A stretch of 64,000 nt of DNA, taken from the NCBI RefSeq assembly GCF_042885655.1, contig NZ_JBHVRO010000002.1, positions 248,001 through 312,000 on the forward strand. The letters run 5' to 3'. Below, one piece after another: positions 17,724 to 26,342 of the stretch. The notes beneath the pieces were generated by a model, which was given only the letters and a program-made list of their open reading frames with translations, made no database searches and was not told where the DNA came from. The first letter of the stretch is position 1. Every line of letters starts with the position of its first letter. This DNA comes from Psychrobacillus sp042885655. GTDB lineage: Bacteria; Bacillota; Bacilli; Bacillales_A; Planococcaceae. The position numbers and the translations under genes are program-made.

Positions 17724-19322
17724 TTATTTTTGTTGTTCTTTCCATTCTAAATATTCATCGTATGTTAACTGTTTATCATATATCGATCCGTCTTCACGAA
17801 TTTCAATTACACGATTAGCAATTGTTTGGATGAACTGATGGTCATGTGATGTAAATAGCATTGCGCCTTTAAAAGCTATTAAACCATTATTAAGTGCTTG
17901 GATTGATTCCAAGTCTAAATGGTTTGTTGGTTCATCAAGTAAAAGTACATTTGATTCGGACAGCATCATTTTAGAAAGCATACAGCGTACTTTTTCTCCA
18001 CCAGAAAGTACAGATGGTTTTTTCTTTACTTCTTCGCCAGAGAATAACATACGACCTAGAAATCCGCGGAGGAATGTTTCGCTTTCATCATCAGGAGAAT
18101 ATTGACGTAACCAGTCTACTAGTGAAGTCTCGCTTCCTTCAAAATACTTTGCATTGTCTAGAGGGAAGTATGCACGAGATGTTGTTACGCCCCAACGAAT
18201 AGAACCTTCTTGTGGTTCCTCTTCTTCTGCAAGAATGCGAAGTAGAGCTGATTTTGCAAGTTCATCACCTAAGAGAATAATTTTATCTTCTTTATTTAAA
18301 GTGAAATTCATTTTAGAGAAAAGTTTTTCTCCTTCAAATGTATAACCTAAATCTTGAACTTGTAAAACATCATTACCAATATCACGTTTCATGGAGAAAT
18401 TCACATAAGGATATTTTCTTGAAGACGGTTTAATGTCGTCTAATTCAATTTTGTCTAACATTTTCTTACGAGAAGTCGCTTGTTTTGATTTAGATGCATT
18501 TGCACTAAATCGAGCAATAAACGCTTGAAGTTCTTTAATTTTTTCTTCTTTTTTACTATTTTGATCAGAAGCCAATTTTAATGCAAGTTGACTTGATTCA
18601 TACCAAAAATCATAGTTCCCAACATAAACTTGAATTTTGCTAAAGTCTAAGTCAGCGATATGAGTACATACTTTGTTTAAGAAATGACGGTCATGGGAAA
18701 CAACGATAACAGTATTTTCAAAGTTAATTAGGAAATCTTCTAACCATTGAATAGCTTTAATATCAAGATGGTTGGTAGGTTCATCTAAAAGTAGAACATC
18801 TGGTTTACCAAAAAGAGCTTGAGATAATAGAACTTTAACTTTCTCAGACCCCGTTAATTCAGACATTTTCTTTTGATGCATGCTGTCAGGAATACCTAAC
18901 CCTTGTAAAAGGATAGCAGCTTCGGATTCAGCTTCCCAACCATTTAGATCTGCAAACTCTCCTTCTAATTCTGCTGCTCTCATGCCATCTTCATCTGAAA
19001 AGTCTTCTTTCATATAAATAGCATTTTTTTCATTCATTACTTCATATAGGCGTTTATGTCCCATAATAACTGTTTCTAAAACTGTGTACTCTTCATATTC
19101 AAAGTGATTTTGTTTTAGAATTGCCAGACGCTCATCTGGGTTCATAATCACGTTTCCTTCTTGAGGATCAATTTCTCCTGAAAGAATTTTGATAAATGTA
19201 GATTTACCTGCTCCATTTGCACCGATTAAACCATAACAGTTGCCTGGAGTAAACTTTATATTTACGTCTTCAAATAATTTACGATCACCAAAACGAAGAC
19301 TTACATTACTTACTGCAATCAT
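17724..19322 (-). CDS. ykpA: ABC-F family ATPase (YkpA/YbiT type)
   Basis: Cytoplasmic ABC-F protein with two ATPase domains and no membrane part (532 residues). ABC-F proteins bind the ribosome near the E site and resolve stalled or inactive states. Domain 1 has Walker A GANGAGKST near 34-42 and Walker B LLLDEPTNHLD near 180. The signature reads LTGSE rather than LSGGE. The second Walker A is degenerate (LGDELAKSALL), while the second signature LSGGEKVR is intact. From memory, both deviations are normal for YkpA-type members, so I do not treat them as damage. A short linker (about 245-310) joins the domains. GGAGG precedes the ATG. Confidence 0.92.
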   Translation of the reverse strand: MIAVSNVSLRFGDRKLFEDVNIKFTPGNCYGLIGANGAGKSTFIKILSGEIDPQEGNVIMNPDERLAILKQNHFEYEEYTVLETVIMGHKRLYEVMNEKNAIYMKEDFSDEDGMRAAELEGEFADLNGWEAESEAAILLQGLGIPDSMHQKKMSELTGSEKVKVLLSQALFGKPDVLLLDEPTNHLDIKAIQWLEDFLINFENTVIVVSHDRHFLNKVCTHIADLDFSKIQVYVGNYDFWYESSQLALKLASDQNSKKEEKIKELQAFIARFSANASKSKQATSRKKMLDKIELDDIKPSSRKYPYVNFSMKRDIGNDVLQVQDLGYTFEGEKLFSKMNFTLNKEDKIILLGDELAKSALLRILAEEEEPQEGSIRWGVTTSRAYFPLDNAKYFEGSETSLVDWLRQYSPDDESETFLRGFLGRMLFSGEEVKKKPSVLSGGEKVRCMLSKMMLSESNVLLLDEPTNHLDLESIQALNNGLIAFKGAMLFTSHDHQFIQTIANRVIEIREDGSIYDKQLTYDEYLEWKEQQK

Positions 19323-19822
19323 GGTAGTACCTCCTAAAATTCACAATGCTATTATTATAACATGAATGGGACAAAATTAGGTATTTTTATTAATGAAGAA
19401 AATTTAGTTCTTTCATGAATTATGCCAATTGGAATGCATTTATATTAAGCTTTGTAAAATTTTTTGTGGTAATAATATAGACGGTGTGCAGTCAAAAGCT
19501 CTAGATAAATTGCTCTTTAGCATTCATTGTAAAGGGGAATTTTGATATAAGAAGGTATTTCTGGAAGTCTGTAGAAGTAATTAATGTAGTGAAAAATAAC
19601 TGGACTAATAAATTATTGTAAAAGTCATGAAAATTTTTTGCTGTTATAGGAAAAGACCCTTTTGTTTGTTGCAGATATTTATCTTAAGAAATTGGATATT
19701 TGGTGTTGAATGAATGCTCATTAGTAATTCAATTAATAATAAATTTAGCTGAGATATTAGAAGCAACTGAAGTATGTTGATACAATAGCCCAGTTCAAAG
19801 AACTAAGCTATCGTACTTTTTG
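19323..19822. other. intergenic spacer, no gene seen
   Basis: 500 nt of AT-rich sequence between the ykpA start and the msrA stop. A weak hairpin with G-T pairs (ATAGCCCAGTTC / GAACTAAGCTAT, about 19786-19813) lies beside the msrA stop and may end that gene. I see no coding frame, repeat or RNA gene in the rest. Confidence 0.5.
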
Positions 19823-20341
19823 TTACTCCCAATATTTTTCGATAAATTCGTCTCGGCCAGATTGAGCACGATCTTCTTTGTAATGTTTCGTACTCTTTTT
19901 ATAATAATCTTGGTGGTAATCTTCTGCTTCGTAAAAAGTTTTTGCTTCTCTAATTGGAGTTACGATTGGCCTTGAAAACTTGCCACTAGCTGCCAATTGT
20001 TCTTTCGATTTTTCAGCTTGAAGTCTTTGCTCCTCTGAATGAACGAAAATAGCAGAAGTATAACTTTCTCCACGGTCTTGAAATTGACCACCTGCATCAG
20101 TTGGGTCGATTTGTTGCCAAAAAATTTCAAGAAGTTGATTATATGAAAAAATGGCAGGATCAAATTGGATTTCCACGACTTCTAGATGGCCCGAATTTCC
20201 TTTTTTCACATCTTCATATGTAGGATTTTCTAGATGCCCGCCCATATATCCTGATGTTACTTTATGTATTCCGTCCCATGAATCAAATGGCTTTACCATA
20301 CACCAAAAACAGCCACCTGCAAATGTTGCTTTTTCTATCAA
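19823..20341 (-). CDS. msrA: peptide methionine (S)-S-oxide reductase
   Basis: Repairs oxidised methionine by reducing the S-form of methionine sulfoxide in proteins. The 172-residue protein carries the catalytic motif GGCFWC with the reactive cysteine at 11, plus the family GY-GG motif (SGYMGGHLENPTYEDV). No MsrB domain is fused and no msrB gene is adjacent. The start is TTG after GGAGGG. The C-terminus ends HYKEDRAQSGRDEFIEKYW, which lacks a resolving cysteine. Confidence 0.95.
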   Translation of the reverse strand: MIEKATFAGGCFWCMVKPFDSWDGIHKVTSGYMGGHLENPTYEDVKKGNSGHLEVVEIQFDPAIFSYNQLLEIFWQQIDPTDAGGQFQDRGESYTSAIFVHSEEQRLQAEKSKEQLAASGKFSRPIVTPIREAKTFYEAEDYHQDYYKKSTKHYKEDRAQSGRDEFIEKYWE

Positions 20342-20460
20342 AAGTATCCCTCCTAATCATGTAAAATATATTCTACCACTTCATTAGTAGTTAGACAAAA
20401 AACTGAAACTATTATAAATAAAATACGTTAATTATATTAAGGCAAAGGAGAGATTTTTGT

Positions 20461-21408
20461 ATGGATGAAACTCAAGAATCAAAACCGCCCCAACCGAAAA
20501 GAAAAAGAAGGTTAAGGGTAGGTAGACTATTCGTGTTATTCCTAGTTTTGACAGTATTGATTTGCGGTATTTATTCCTTTAATCAGTACAACACTGGAGC
20601 AAAATTAGCTAGTGGGGAAAATCTAAAGACTGAGGAATTTATAGGTAATAAGCTTAGTCCAAATGATAGAGAAAACATTTTAGTTATTGGTGTAGATTCA
20701 AGAGGTGAGGATAAAGCTAGATCAGATACAATGATGCTTGTTTCATGGGATAAAAAGAAAAATGATGTGAAAATAATTTCGTTTATGCGCGATATTTATG
20801 CGGAAATTCCAGGATATAAATCATACAAACTAAATACTGCATATTATTTAGGTGGTGTCCAACTACTAACTACAACATTACAAAATATGTTTGATGTTCC
20901 TATTCATCATTATGCATTAATTGATTTTAGCAGTTTCGAATCATTAGTTGATATTATTGCTCCAGACGGAGTGCCTATATCTGTAGAAAAAGATATGTCA
21001 GAGAAAATAGGTGTATCACTAACAAAAGGACAACATGATTTATCAGGAAAAGAATTGCTAGGTTATTCAAGATTTCGACATGATTCCGAGGGTGATTTTG
21101 GAAGAGTTTCTCGACAACAAATCGTTATGGAAGCATTAAAAAATGAAGTACTTTCCATTAAGAACTTACCAAATATACCTAAGTTTATAGGAGCTGCTGA
21201 AGGGTATATTGAAACTGATTATACAAAAATGGATAAAGTTAAACGTGTTTTAGAAGCTATAACGAGCGGTAAAGTGGAAATTGAAAAATTAACAATTCCT
21301 CTTGAAGGAACCTATTCATTTAACAGTTATGCTCATGCAGGCTCTGTAATAGAAATTAATGTAGAAAAAAACAAAGCTGCAGTTTCAGAATTTTTAAAAG
21401 AAAAGTAA
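20461..21408 (+). CDS. LytR-CpsA-Psr (LCP) family wall-polymer ligase
   Basis: LCP enzymes transfer wall teichoic acids or other anionic polymers from undecaprenyl pyrophosphate to peptidoglycan at the outer membrane face. The 315-residue protein has a basic cytoplasmic tail, one transmembrane helix (about 22-43), and an extracellular LCP domain with GVDSRGEDKARSDTMML near 78-94, the FMRDIYAEIPG stretch near 109, and GYSRFRHDSEGDFGR near 201-215. These arginines and aspartates bind the pyrophosphate and metal. It resembles TagT/U/V, but which polymer it attaches cannot be told. AAAGGAGAG precedes the ATG. Confidence 0.92.
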   Translation: MDETQESKPPQPKRKRRLRVGRLFVLFLVLTVLICGIYSFNQYNTGAKLASGENLKTEEFIGNKLSPNDRENILVIGVDSRGEDKARSDTMMLVSWDKKKNDVKIISFMRDIYAEIPGYKSYKLNTAYYLGGVQLLTTTLQNMFDVPIHHYALIDFSSFESLVDIIAPDGVPISVEKDMSEKIGVSLTKGQHDLSGKELLGYSRFRHDSEGDFGRVSRQQIVMEALKNEVLSIKNLPNIPKFIGAAEGYIETDYTKMDKVKRVLEAITSGKVEIEKLTIPLEGTYSFNSYAHAGSVIEINVEKNKAAVSEFLKEK

Positions 21409-21478
21409 TACTTTTGCGTTGCTAATCTTTATTTTCCTCCGTAAAATAAAAGTATATTGGAAAGGAAGTTTGATAAGA

Positions 21479-22672
21479 GTGGAACCTGAAAAACCTTCTT
21501 TTTTTTCTACAAGATACATAAAATTTTTAGGAGGACGTAATACATTCTTTACGTTAATAGTATTGCTGTTAACCGGGTTGGTGGTAATGGTATACGATAA
21601 AATATCTTTTATTTTTATACCATTAACTGTATTTTTGGGAAGTGTGATTTTACCCATAATTTTAGCGGTTATTGCATATTATTTATTAAGACCAATATTA
21701 CGACTCTTAGAAAAAATAAAAATTCCTAGAGTTTTGGGAATATTAATCATTTTCCTTGCATTAATAGGATTAATAACATTGCTTGTTTTTTTAGTATTTC
21801 CATTTTTGAAAGCCCAATCCATAAGATTAGTGGAGGAATTGCCTAATAACCTTATTCAATTGCTTAATTCTTTAGATACTTTTTTGAGAAACTCTTTTGT
21901 AGCAGACTATTATTTACAAATCGAAAGTGATGTAATGGACTTATTAAAAAATGTACCTACTGAAATAAGTAAGTTGTTTCAAAGTACTATCGCAAGTATT
22001 GTAAGTGGAATAACCTCAATTGTTGGGGCAGTAACAAGCTTTGTATTATCAATAATTATGGTGCCATTTATCCTTTTTTATTTATTAAAAGACGGAGAAA
22101 AGTTACCACAATATATTATGAAGTTATTTCCACCACGTATGAGAGATGATTTACATTCCGTATTTAAAGATATTGATAAACAAATTAGTTCGTATATACA
22201 AGGCCAAATATTAGTATCAATGTGTATAGGTTTTATGATATATATAGGGTTTACAATTATCGGGATGGATTACGCATTGTTACTTGGAGTAATAGCAATG
22301 GTAACAAGCGTTGTTCCTTATTTAGGACCTGTTATTGCAATCACACCAGCTGCCATCATTGCACTAGTTTCACCACCCTTTATGTTAATCAAACTTGCGG
22401 TAGTTTGGACTATTGTTCAATTGGTGGAAGGTAAGTTTATTTCCCCTCAAATTATGGGTAAATCACTACATATTCATCCAATTACGATTATTTTTGTTTT
22501 GATAACGTCTGGATCATTGTTTGGTGTACCAGGTGTAATATTAGGAATTCCAGGGTATGCAATCTTAAAAGTTATTGTTTCACATTTTTATACCTTGTTT
22601 AAAAAGCGTTATAATAGGTATGAAACGAATTTAGAAAACCATTATGAGTATACAAATAACAAGGTGGACTGA
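21479..22672 (+). CDS. AI-2E family (PerM/YtvI-like) membrane transporter
   Basis: The protein has about 398 residues and seven to eight hydrophobic segments: an N-terminal cluster, a pair near 75-110, a central region of about 120 residues, then a dense C-terminal block with FILFYLLKDGEKLPQYI and YLGPVIAITPAAI. This is the AI-2E exporter/PerM family. Members have been proposed to move signalling molecules or ions, and some are Na+/H+ antiporters, so the substrate is open. I place the start at GTG 21479 behind AAAGGAAG, later than the longest possible frame. It follows the LCP gene by 70 nt. Confidence 0.85.
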   Translation: MEPEKPSFFSTRYIKFLGGRNTFFTLIVLLLTGLVVMVYDKISFIFIPLTVFLGSVILPIILAVIAYYLLRPILRLLEKIKIPRVLGILIIFLALIGLITLLVFLVFPFLKAQSIRLVEELPNNLIQLLNSLDTFLRNSFVADYYLQIESDVMDLLKNVPTEISKLFQSTIASIVSGITSIVGAVTSFVLSIIMVPFILFYLLKDGEKLPQYIMKLFPPRMRDDLHSVFKDIDKQISSYIQGQILVSMCIGFMIYIGFTIIGMDYALLLGVIAMVTSVVPYLGPVIAITPAAIIALVSPPFMLIKLAVVWTIVQLVEGKFISPQIMGKSLHIHPITIIFVLITSGSLFGVPGVILGIPGYAILKVIVSHFYTLFKKRYNRYETNLENHYEYTNNKVD

Positions 22673-22677
22673 GAGTT

Positions 22678-23073
22678 ATGGCGAAGAAGTTTGAATCTTC
22701 CATTAGAGTACAAACGTTTAAAATTGACACTGTAGTCGATCATCCTTATATTGAACATGGGATAAACCTTTCTGGAACAATATATATTGATGGTGTACAT
22801 GATGACGAGTCAATAGACAATATTAAACTAGAGGTTTTCAAATTAATAAATGGGGAAGTATCCAAAATTGTTTCCAAACATTCTATTGAACTTGTAGGAA
22901 CAGTAGCATCAAAAGACATGCAAATGGTTCCTTTTGAAATTATACCTGATGATAGATGGCTACCTGATGGTGATGACGAAGTTACAAAACTAATCCTACG
23001 TACAACTGTATTATTTGAAAATGGATCCGAATATAACGACGAAGACGAGATTTACTTCGATATTGAAGAATAG
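22678..23073 (+). CDS. small beta-sandwich protein, possibly Spo0M/arrestin-like
   Basis: The 131-residue acidic protein is predicted to be all beta, with repeated patterns such as SGTIYIDGVHDDESIDNIKL and LILRTTVLFENG. The opening (VDHPYIEHGINLSGTIYI) resembles the N-terminal arrestin-like domain of Spo0M, but it is about half that protein's length, so this is a suggestion only. It has no signal peptide. It lies 5 nt after the AI-2E gene with an AAGGTGG site, so it is in the same operon, and ends at a terminator. Confidence 0.55.
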   Translation: MAKKFESSIRVQTFKIDTVVDHPYIEHGINLSGTIYIDGVHDDESIDNIKLEVFKLINGEVSKIVSKHSIELVGTVASKDMQMVPFEIIPDDRWLPDGDDEVTKLILRTTVLFENGSEYNDEDEIYFDIEE

Positions 23074-23081
23074 ATATTTTG

Positions 23082-23114
23082 AAAGCTCCAGTGAATTTTT
23101 GCTGGAGCTTTTTT
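23082..23114 (+). terminator. rho-independent terminator
   Basis: AAAGCTCCAG / CTGGAGCTTT stem with T-run, just after the 131-residue gene. Confidence 0.88.
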
Positions 23115-23190
23115 AAAAAGATAAGATAATACATGGATTATTTTCCTGCGAAACCAGCTTTCATAGATAATACCTCGGATTTCCGTTTTA

Positions 23191-23312
23191 GGTGGACGCG
23201 TTCGTTGTGACGGCTCATCTGTCTCACAGAGGAACAAAGGCTAAGAGCGCCACATCGTGTGGCAACGCCTTCGTGACCAACATCCTGTTGGCCTCCGGCT
23301 GGAGTCGCCACC
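23191..23312. repeat. GC-rich multi-hairpin intergenic repeat element
   Basis: An island of markedly higher GC bounded by inverted GGTGG (23191) and CCACC (23308). Inside lie several short hairpins: GCCACA-TCG-TGTGGC, CCAACA-TCC-TGTTGG and CTCC-GGCT-GGAG. No reading frame fits. I recognise this style as an intergenic repeat common in Planococcaceae genomes. It could be a folded RNA or a mobile noncoding element. Confidence 0.6.
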
Positions 23313-23480
23313 TTTCACTACAATCCAATAATTGAGTAGTACCTAATCGCTAAGAGGATAGAAACAGTTTAAGTAAATGTAGTGATCATGCCATCCTGTA
23401 ATTGTTGTTGAATAAGAGATACTATTGCTTTTAAAAATTTTGGTGAAATTTTCTGCATCCGGCCATGCTCGCGAAAAGCG

Positions 23481-23561
23481 TCCTCCTTAGCGGAAAGCAA
23501 CGACATTCATATAGCTACTCTTCTTAAAAGAACCGGGCGTCATTTTGCCTGGTTTTTCTTA
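23481..23561 (+). repeat. dispersed intergenic repeat, copy B, ending in a terminator
   Basis: Second copy of the element at 10577-10654. It shares AGCGGAAAGCAACGACATTC and GCTACTCTTC and ends with ACCGGGC (23532) / GCCTGGT (23547) and TTTTTCTT. It lies 170 nt from the GC-rich hairpin element, so the two types are clustered here. Confidence 0.7.
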
Positions 23562-23613
23562 TGGATAATACGATAAAAAAAGAGCAATCTAATGGAAAAT
23601 GAGGAGAGATATT

Positions 23614-23835
23614 ATGAAAAAGTTATTTGCAGTACTCTTAGTTTTCATATTGCTTAGCTTAACTGCTTGTGGTTTCAATAGAAATTCTAATGGACCGCCT
23701 AATACCCAAACCCAAATTAATGGTGATGCAAGTCCAAATGCTGTTCCAAATACAGGTAATAAAAAAGTGGATATGAAAAATGATGTTGGAATTCCAGATA
23801 AGAATGAAAATAATGACCACCTATTAGATAAATAA
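23614..23835 (+). CDS. small lipoprotein
   Basis: The 73-residue protein has a lipoprotein signal peptide: MKK, a hydrophobic stretch, then the lipobox LTAC with the cysteine near residue 19. The mature part is polar and disordered, rich in Asn, Pro, Asp and Lys (NTQTQINGDASPNAVPNTGN). It would be tethered to the outer face of the membrane. The start is ATG 23614 after AGGAGAG; an in-frame ATG at 23599 lies before this site. No known domain. It resembles other short, Asn-rich lipoproteins of Bacilli, some of which are linked to spores, but nothing here proves that. Confidence 0.7.
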   Translation: MKKLFAVLLVFILLSLTACGFNRNSNGPPNTQTQINGDASPNAVPNTGNKKVDMKNDVGIPDKNENNDHLLDK

Positions 23836-23847
23836 GGAAAAATTTAT

Positions 23848-23876
23848 TTGGCATAAAATAAAAGATATGATAAAAT
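23848..23876 (+). promoter_or_regulatory. promoter of the ABC-F leader transcript
   Basis: TTGGCA, 17-nt spacer, TAAAAT. It places the start of transcription near 23883, about 12 nt before the ribosome site of the leader peptide. Confidence 0.6.
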
Positions 23877-23909
23877 ATTCTCAACTTAGTGAACGGAGGT
23901 GAAGAAAGA

Positions 23910-24041
23910 ATGAAAAACACTGTGAATGCACATGGATTTATATTGGAATTTTTATCCACGTCTTGTGCGATTACTCATGAAATTGAGCCTAACGGGACTA
24001 GTCTGTTCTTTTTTAGACAATTTAATGTAATTCACAGCTGA
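23910..24041 (+). CDS. 43-residue leader peptide upstream of the ABC-F gene
   Basis: A short ORF starting MKNTVNAHGFILEFLSTS, with an ideal Shine-Dalgarno (GGAGGTG, 23895) 8 nt before its ATG. It has no similarity that I recognise and ends 34 nt before a terminator hairpin, which in turn precedes the ABC-F start by about 50 nt. Its place and context are those of a regulatory leader peptide: drug-stalled ribosomes on it could prevent the terminator from forming. The start region AGAAAGAATG (23903-23912) is a perfect complement of CATTCTTTCT (24047-24056), just past the stop. Confidence 0.65.
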   Translation: MKNTVNAHGFILEFLSTSCAITHEIEPNGTSLFFFRQFNVIHS

Positions 24042-24074
24042 TAAGCCATTCTTTCTGAACCACAATTTTAGGAG

Positions 24075-24101
24075 AAGACTGCTTATATGCAGTCTTTTTT
24101 C
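24075..24101 (+). terminator. attenuator terminator upstream of the ABC-F gene
   Basis: AAGACTGC / GCAGTCTT 8-bp stem with TTATAT loop and a T-run, between the leader ORF and the ABC-F gene. Its 5' arm, within GAGAAGACT (24072-24080), can alternatively pair with AGTC-TTCTT (24000-24010) inside the leader ORF, which would be the antiterminator. Confidence 0.75.
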
Positions 24102-24152
24102 TTTGCAGAAAAATGCTTCCAGCTAAATCAGAGATGAGAGGAAGCGGAAAAT

Positions 24153-26018
24153 ATGATATGTACAATACAAGAAGTTAGTAAAATGCTTGGAGGAAACACG
24201 ATTTTTGAAAATTTATCATTATCTATCAAAACTGGAGATAAATTAGGGATTGTAGGGCGTAATGGTAGTGGTAAAACAACGCTACTTACGTTAATAACTG
24301 GTTTAGAAATGCCAGATGTGGGTAGTATTCACTTCAAAAAAGGAACGAAAATTGGTTATTTAGCTCAAATACCATCATTTTCAGAAGACGTGTCCGGCAT
24401 CGATGTATTAAATTCAGCATTTGAGGAACTAATAGAATTACAAACTAAGATGAAAGAACTTGAAGGAAAGCTATCCACCGACGACCCTAAGGAGTTAGAG
24501 AAATTACTTCAAAAATACGGAGAAATTCAGGAGGAGTTCACTAATCGTAATGGTTATGCGATTGATTCGGAAATCAACAAAGTCATAGAGGGTTTACAAT
24601 TATCCTCCTTTGTGCATCAATCATTTATGACATTAAGTGGTGGGGAACAGACCAAAATAATGCTAGGTAAGCTCTTATTAACGAAACCTGACTTGTTGTT
24701 ATTAGATGAGCCTACGAACCATCTAGATTTATTTGCAGTGGAATGGTTAGAACAATATTTAGTTTCCTATTCGGGTACAGTAGTTATTATTTCACATGAT
24801 CGATACTTTCTAGATCAAGTTGTGACTAAAGTTGCTGACTTGGAGGATGGAGAAATAAAGTTATATCACGGGAATTATTCATCTTTTATTATCGAAAAAG
24901 AAGATGCATTAATGCGCGAGTTTCAGCAATATGAAGAGCAACAAAAAAAGATTAAGAAAATGAAAGAAGCAATTAAACGATTAAAAATATGGGCAAACGA
25001 AGCTGTGCCGCCAAACGCTGGACTTCATAGACAAGCAAGAAATATGGAACGGGCATTAGAAAGAATGGTGAAGGTAAGAAAACCACTTATAGATCCTAAA
25101 AAGATGAGCTTATCGTTTGAAGCCGCTCCTAGAAGTGGGAAAGAAGTGGTCATCATGGAGCAAGTATCGAAAAAATATGGAGAAAAAGTGCTGCTTCAAG
25201 ATGCTAATTTAAACGTGTATTGGAAAGAACGTGTTGCCATTGTTGGACGAAATGGTACAGGGAAATCTACGATTTTAAAGTCACTTTTACAAGAATTACC
25301 GGTTGATTCAGGAAAGGTTCGTCTAGGTAGTAATGTCCGAGTTGGATTTCTGTCTCAGCACTTTGAAATAATGAATCCCAAAGCAAAGCTAATTGATGTA
25401 TTTCGAAGTGAAGTAAATGTTTTAGAGGGAGATGCTCGTCACATACTTGCTAAGTTTATGTTTTACGGTCCAGATGTATTTAAAAGAGTAGGTGATTTGA
25501 GTGGGGGAGAGAGAATGCGCCTGCGACTCGCTCAACTTATGCATCAAGATATCAACTTATTAATGTTGGATGAACCTACGAATCATCTGGATATAGATTC
25601 AAGAGAAGTTTTAGAGGATGCTTTAGATGACTTTCAAGGAACAATATTAGCAGTTTCTCACGATCGATACTTTTTAAATAAATTATTTCCTAGAACTGCT
25701 TGGCTAGATCAAGGTCAACTTATAACTTTTGAAGGGCCTTACAAATGGGCGCGTGTAAAATGGGAGGAGCAGCAGTTAAAGCAGGCTGCCCTAGTTATAG
25801 ATCAAAAAAAGGAACCTACAAAGTTAGTGAAAGTTAAGCCTCTAAATGCTCGACCGATTGAAGAAGAAATTGGGATATTGGAAGAGGAAATACTCTTGTT
25901 AAAGAAGCAAATTGATAAGGAACAAGACTGGTCAAAATACGAATACCTTCTATCGATCAAAAGTTCGAAAGAAAAAGAATTAGAAGTCTTGATGGAACAA
26001 TGGTTGGAAGCTCAATAA
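24153..26018 (+). CDS. ABC-F ATPase, candidate antibiotic-resistance (ribosome protection) type
   Basis: The 621-residue soluble protein has two complete ATPase domains. Walker A is GRNGSGKTT near 36 and GRNGTGKST near 363; signatures are LSGGEQTK and LSGGERMR; Walker B is LLLDEPTNHLD and LMLDEPTNHLD. A long, charged interdomain linker (about 245-330, with the VPPNAGLHRQARNMERAL stretch) is the part that reaches the ribosomal drug site in resistance ABC-Fs. The C-terminus has a coiled-coil extension. A leader peptide and attenuator precede it, as in inducible vmlR/vga-type genes. It may be inducible by lincosamide, streptogramin or pleuromutilin drugs, which is inference; a housekeeping role cannot be excluded. 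Confidence 0.88.
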   Translation: MICTIQEVSKMLGGNTIFENLSLSIKTGDKLGIVGRNGSGKTTLLTLITGLEMPDVGSIHFKKGTKIGYLAQIPSFSEDVSGIDVLNSAFEELIELQTKMKELEGKLSTDDPKELEKLLQKYGEIQEEFTNRNGYAIDSEINKVIEGLQLSSFVHQSFMTLSGGEQTKIMLGKLLLTKPDLLLLDEPTNHLDLFAVEWLEQYLVSYSGTVVIISHDRYFLDQVVTKVADLEDGEIKLYHGNYSSFIIEKEDALMREFQQYEEQQKKIKKMKEAIKRLKIWANEAVPPNAGLHRQARNMERALERMVKVRKPLIDPKKMSLSFEAAPRSGKEVVIMEQVSKKYGEKVLLQDANLNVYWKERVAIVGRNGTGKSTILKSLLQELPVDSGKVRLGSNVRVGFLSQHFEIMNPKAKLIDVFRSEVNVLEGDARHILAKFMFYGPDVFKRVGDLSGGERMRLRLAQLMHQDINLLMLDEPTNHLDIDSREVLEDALDDFQGTILAVSHDRYFLNKLFPRTAWLDQGQLITFEGPYKWARVKWEEQQLKQAALVIDQKKEPTKLVKVKPLNARPIEEEIGILEEEILLLKKQIDKEQDWSKYEYLLSIKSSKEKELEVLMEQWLEAQ

Positions 26019-26146
26019 ATTCAATTTTTTGAGAGGGTTACTGAATTATTAGTATCGAAAAAATTTGTTTTATTATTAAATTTTATTGCTTAAATGTTCT
26101 GAAAATGATAAAGTTAAAACATTAATTTATCAAATTAAATAATATA

Positions 26147-26258
26147 CTCTTATTAAGAGAAGTTGAGGGATATGGCCCTATGACGCTTCAGCAACCTCTG
26201 ACATAGTCAGAAAGGTGCTACTTCCATCAAGATTGTTAATGATCTTGAGAGATAAGAA
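26147..26258 (+). promoter_or_regulatory. S-box (SAM-I) riboswitch
   Basis: The conserved S-box core is readable. AAGAGA-GTTGAGGGA is followed by TGGCCCTATGACGCTTCAGCAACCT, then a P3 hairpin (TCTGACATAGTCAGA) and AAGGTGCTACTTCC. P1 closes TCTTAT (26149-26154) with ATAAGA (26252-26257). S-adenosylmethionine binding stabilises this fold and lets the adjacent terminator form, shutting off metA. Confidence 0.95.
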
Positions 26259-26273
26259 CAAAGAGCTTGAAGG

Positions 26274-26312
26274 AAACCCTCTTTTCTTATCCATTAGAAA
26301 AGAGGGTTTTTT
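26274..26312 (+). terminator. expression-platform terminator of the SAM riboswitch
   Basis: AAACCCTCTTTTCT / AGAAAAGAGGGTTT stem with a T-run, located between the aptamer and metA. Confidence 0.92.
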
Positions 26313-26342
26313 ATTTTGTAAATGGAAAAGGAGACAAAATAG

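Noticed and set aside
17724..19322. Degenerate second Walker A and LTGSE signature in YkpA as signs of inactivation
   Set aside because: As far as I recall these are normal for YkpA-type ABC-F proteins, and the rest of the gene is intact.
19823..20341. Selenocysteine or fused MsrA-MsrB
   Set aside because: The active site codon is an ordinary Cys and the protein ends at normal MsrA length.
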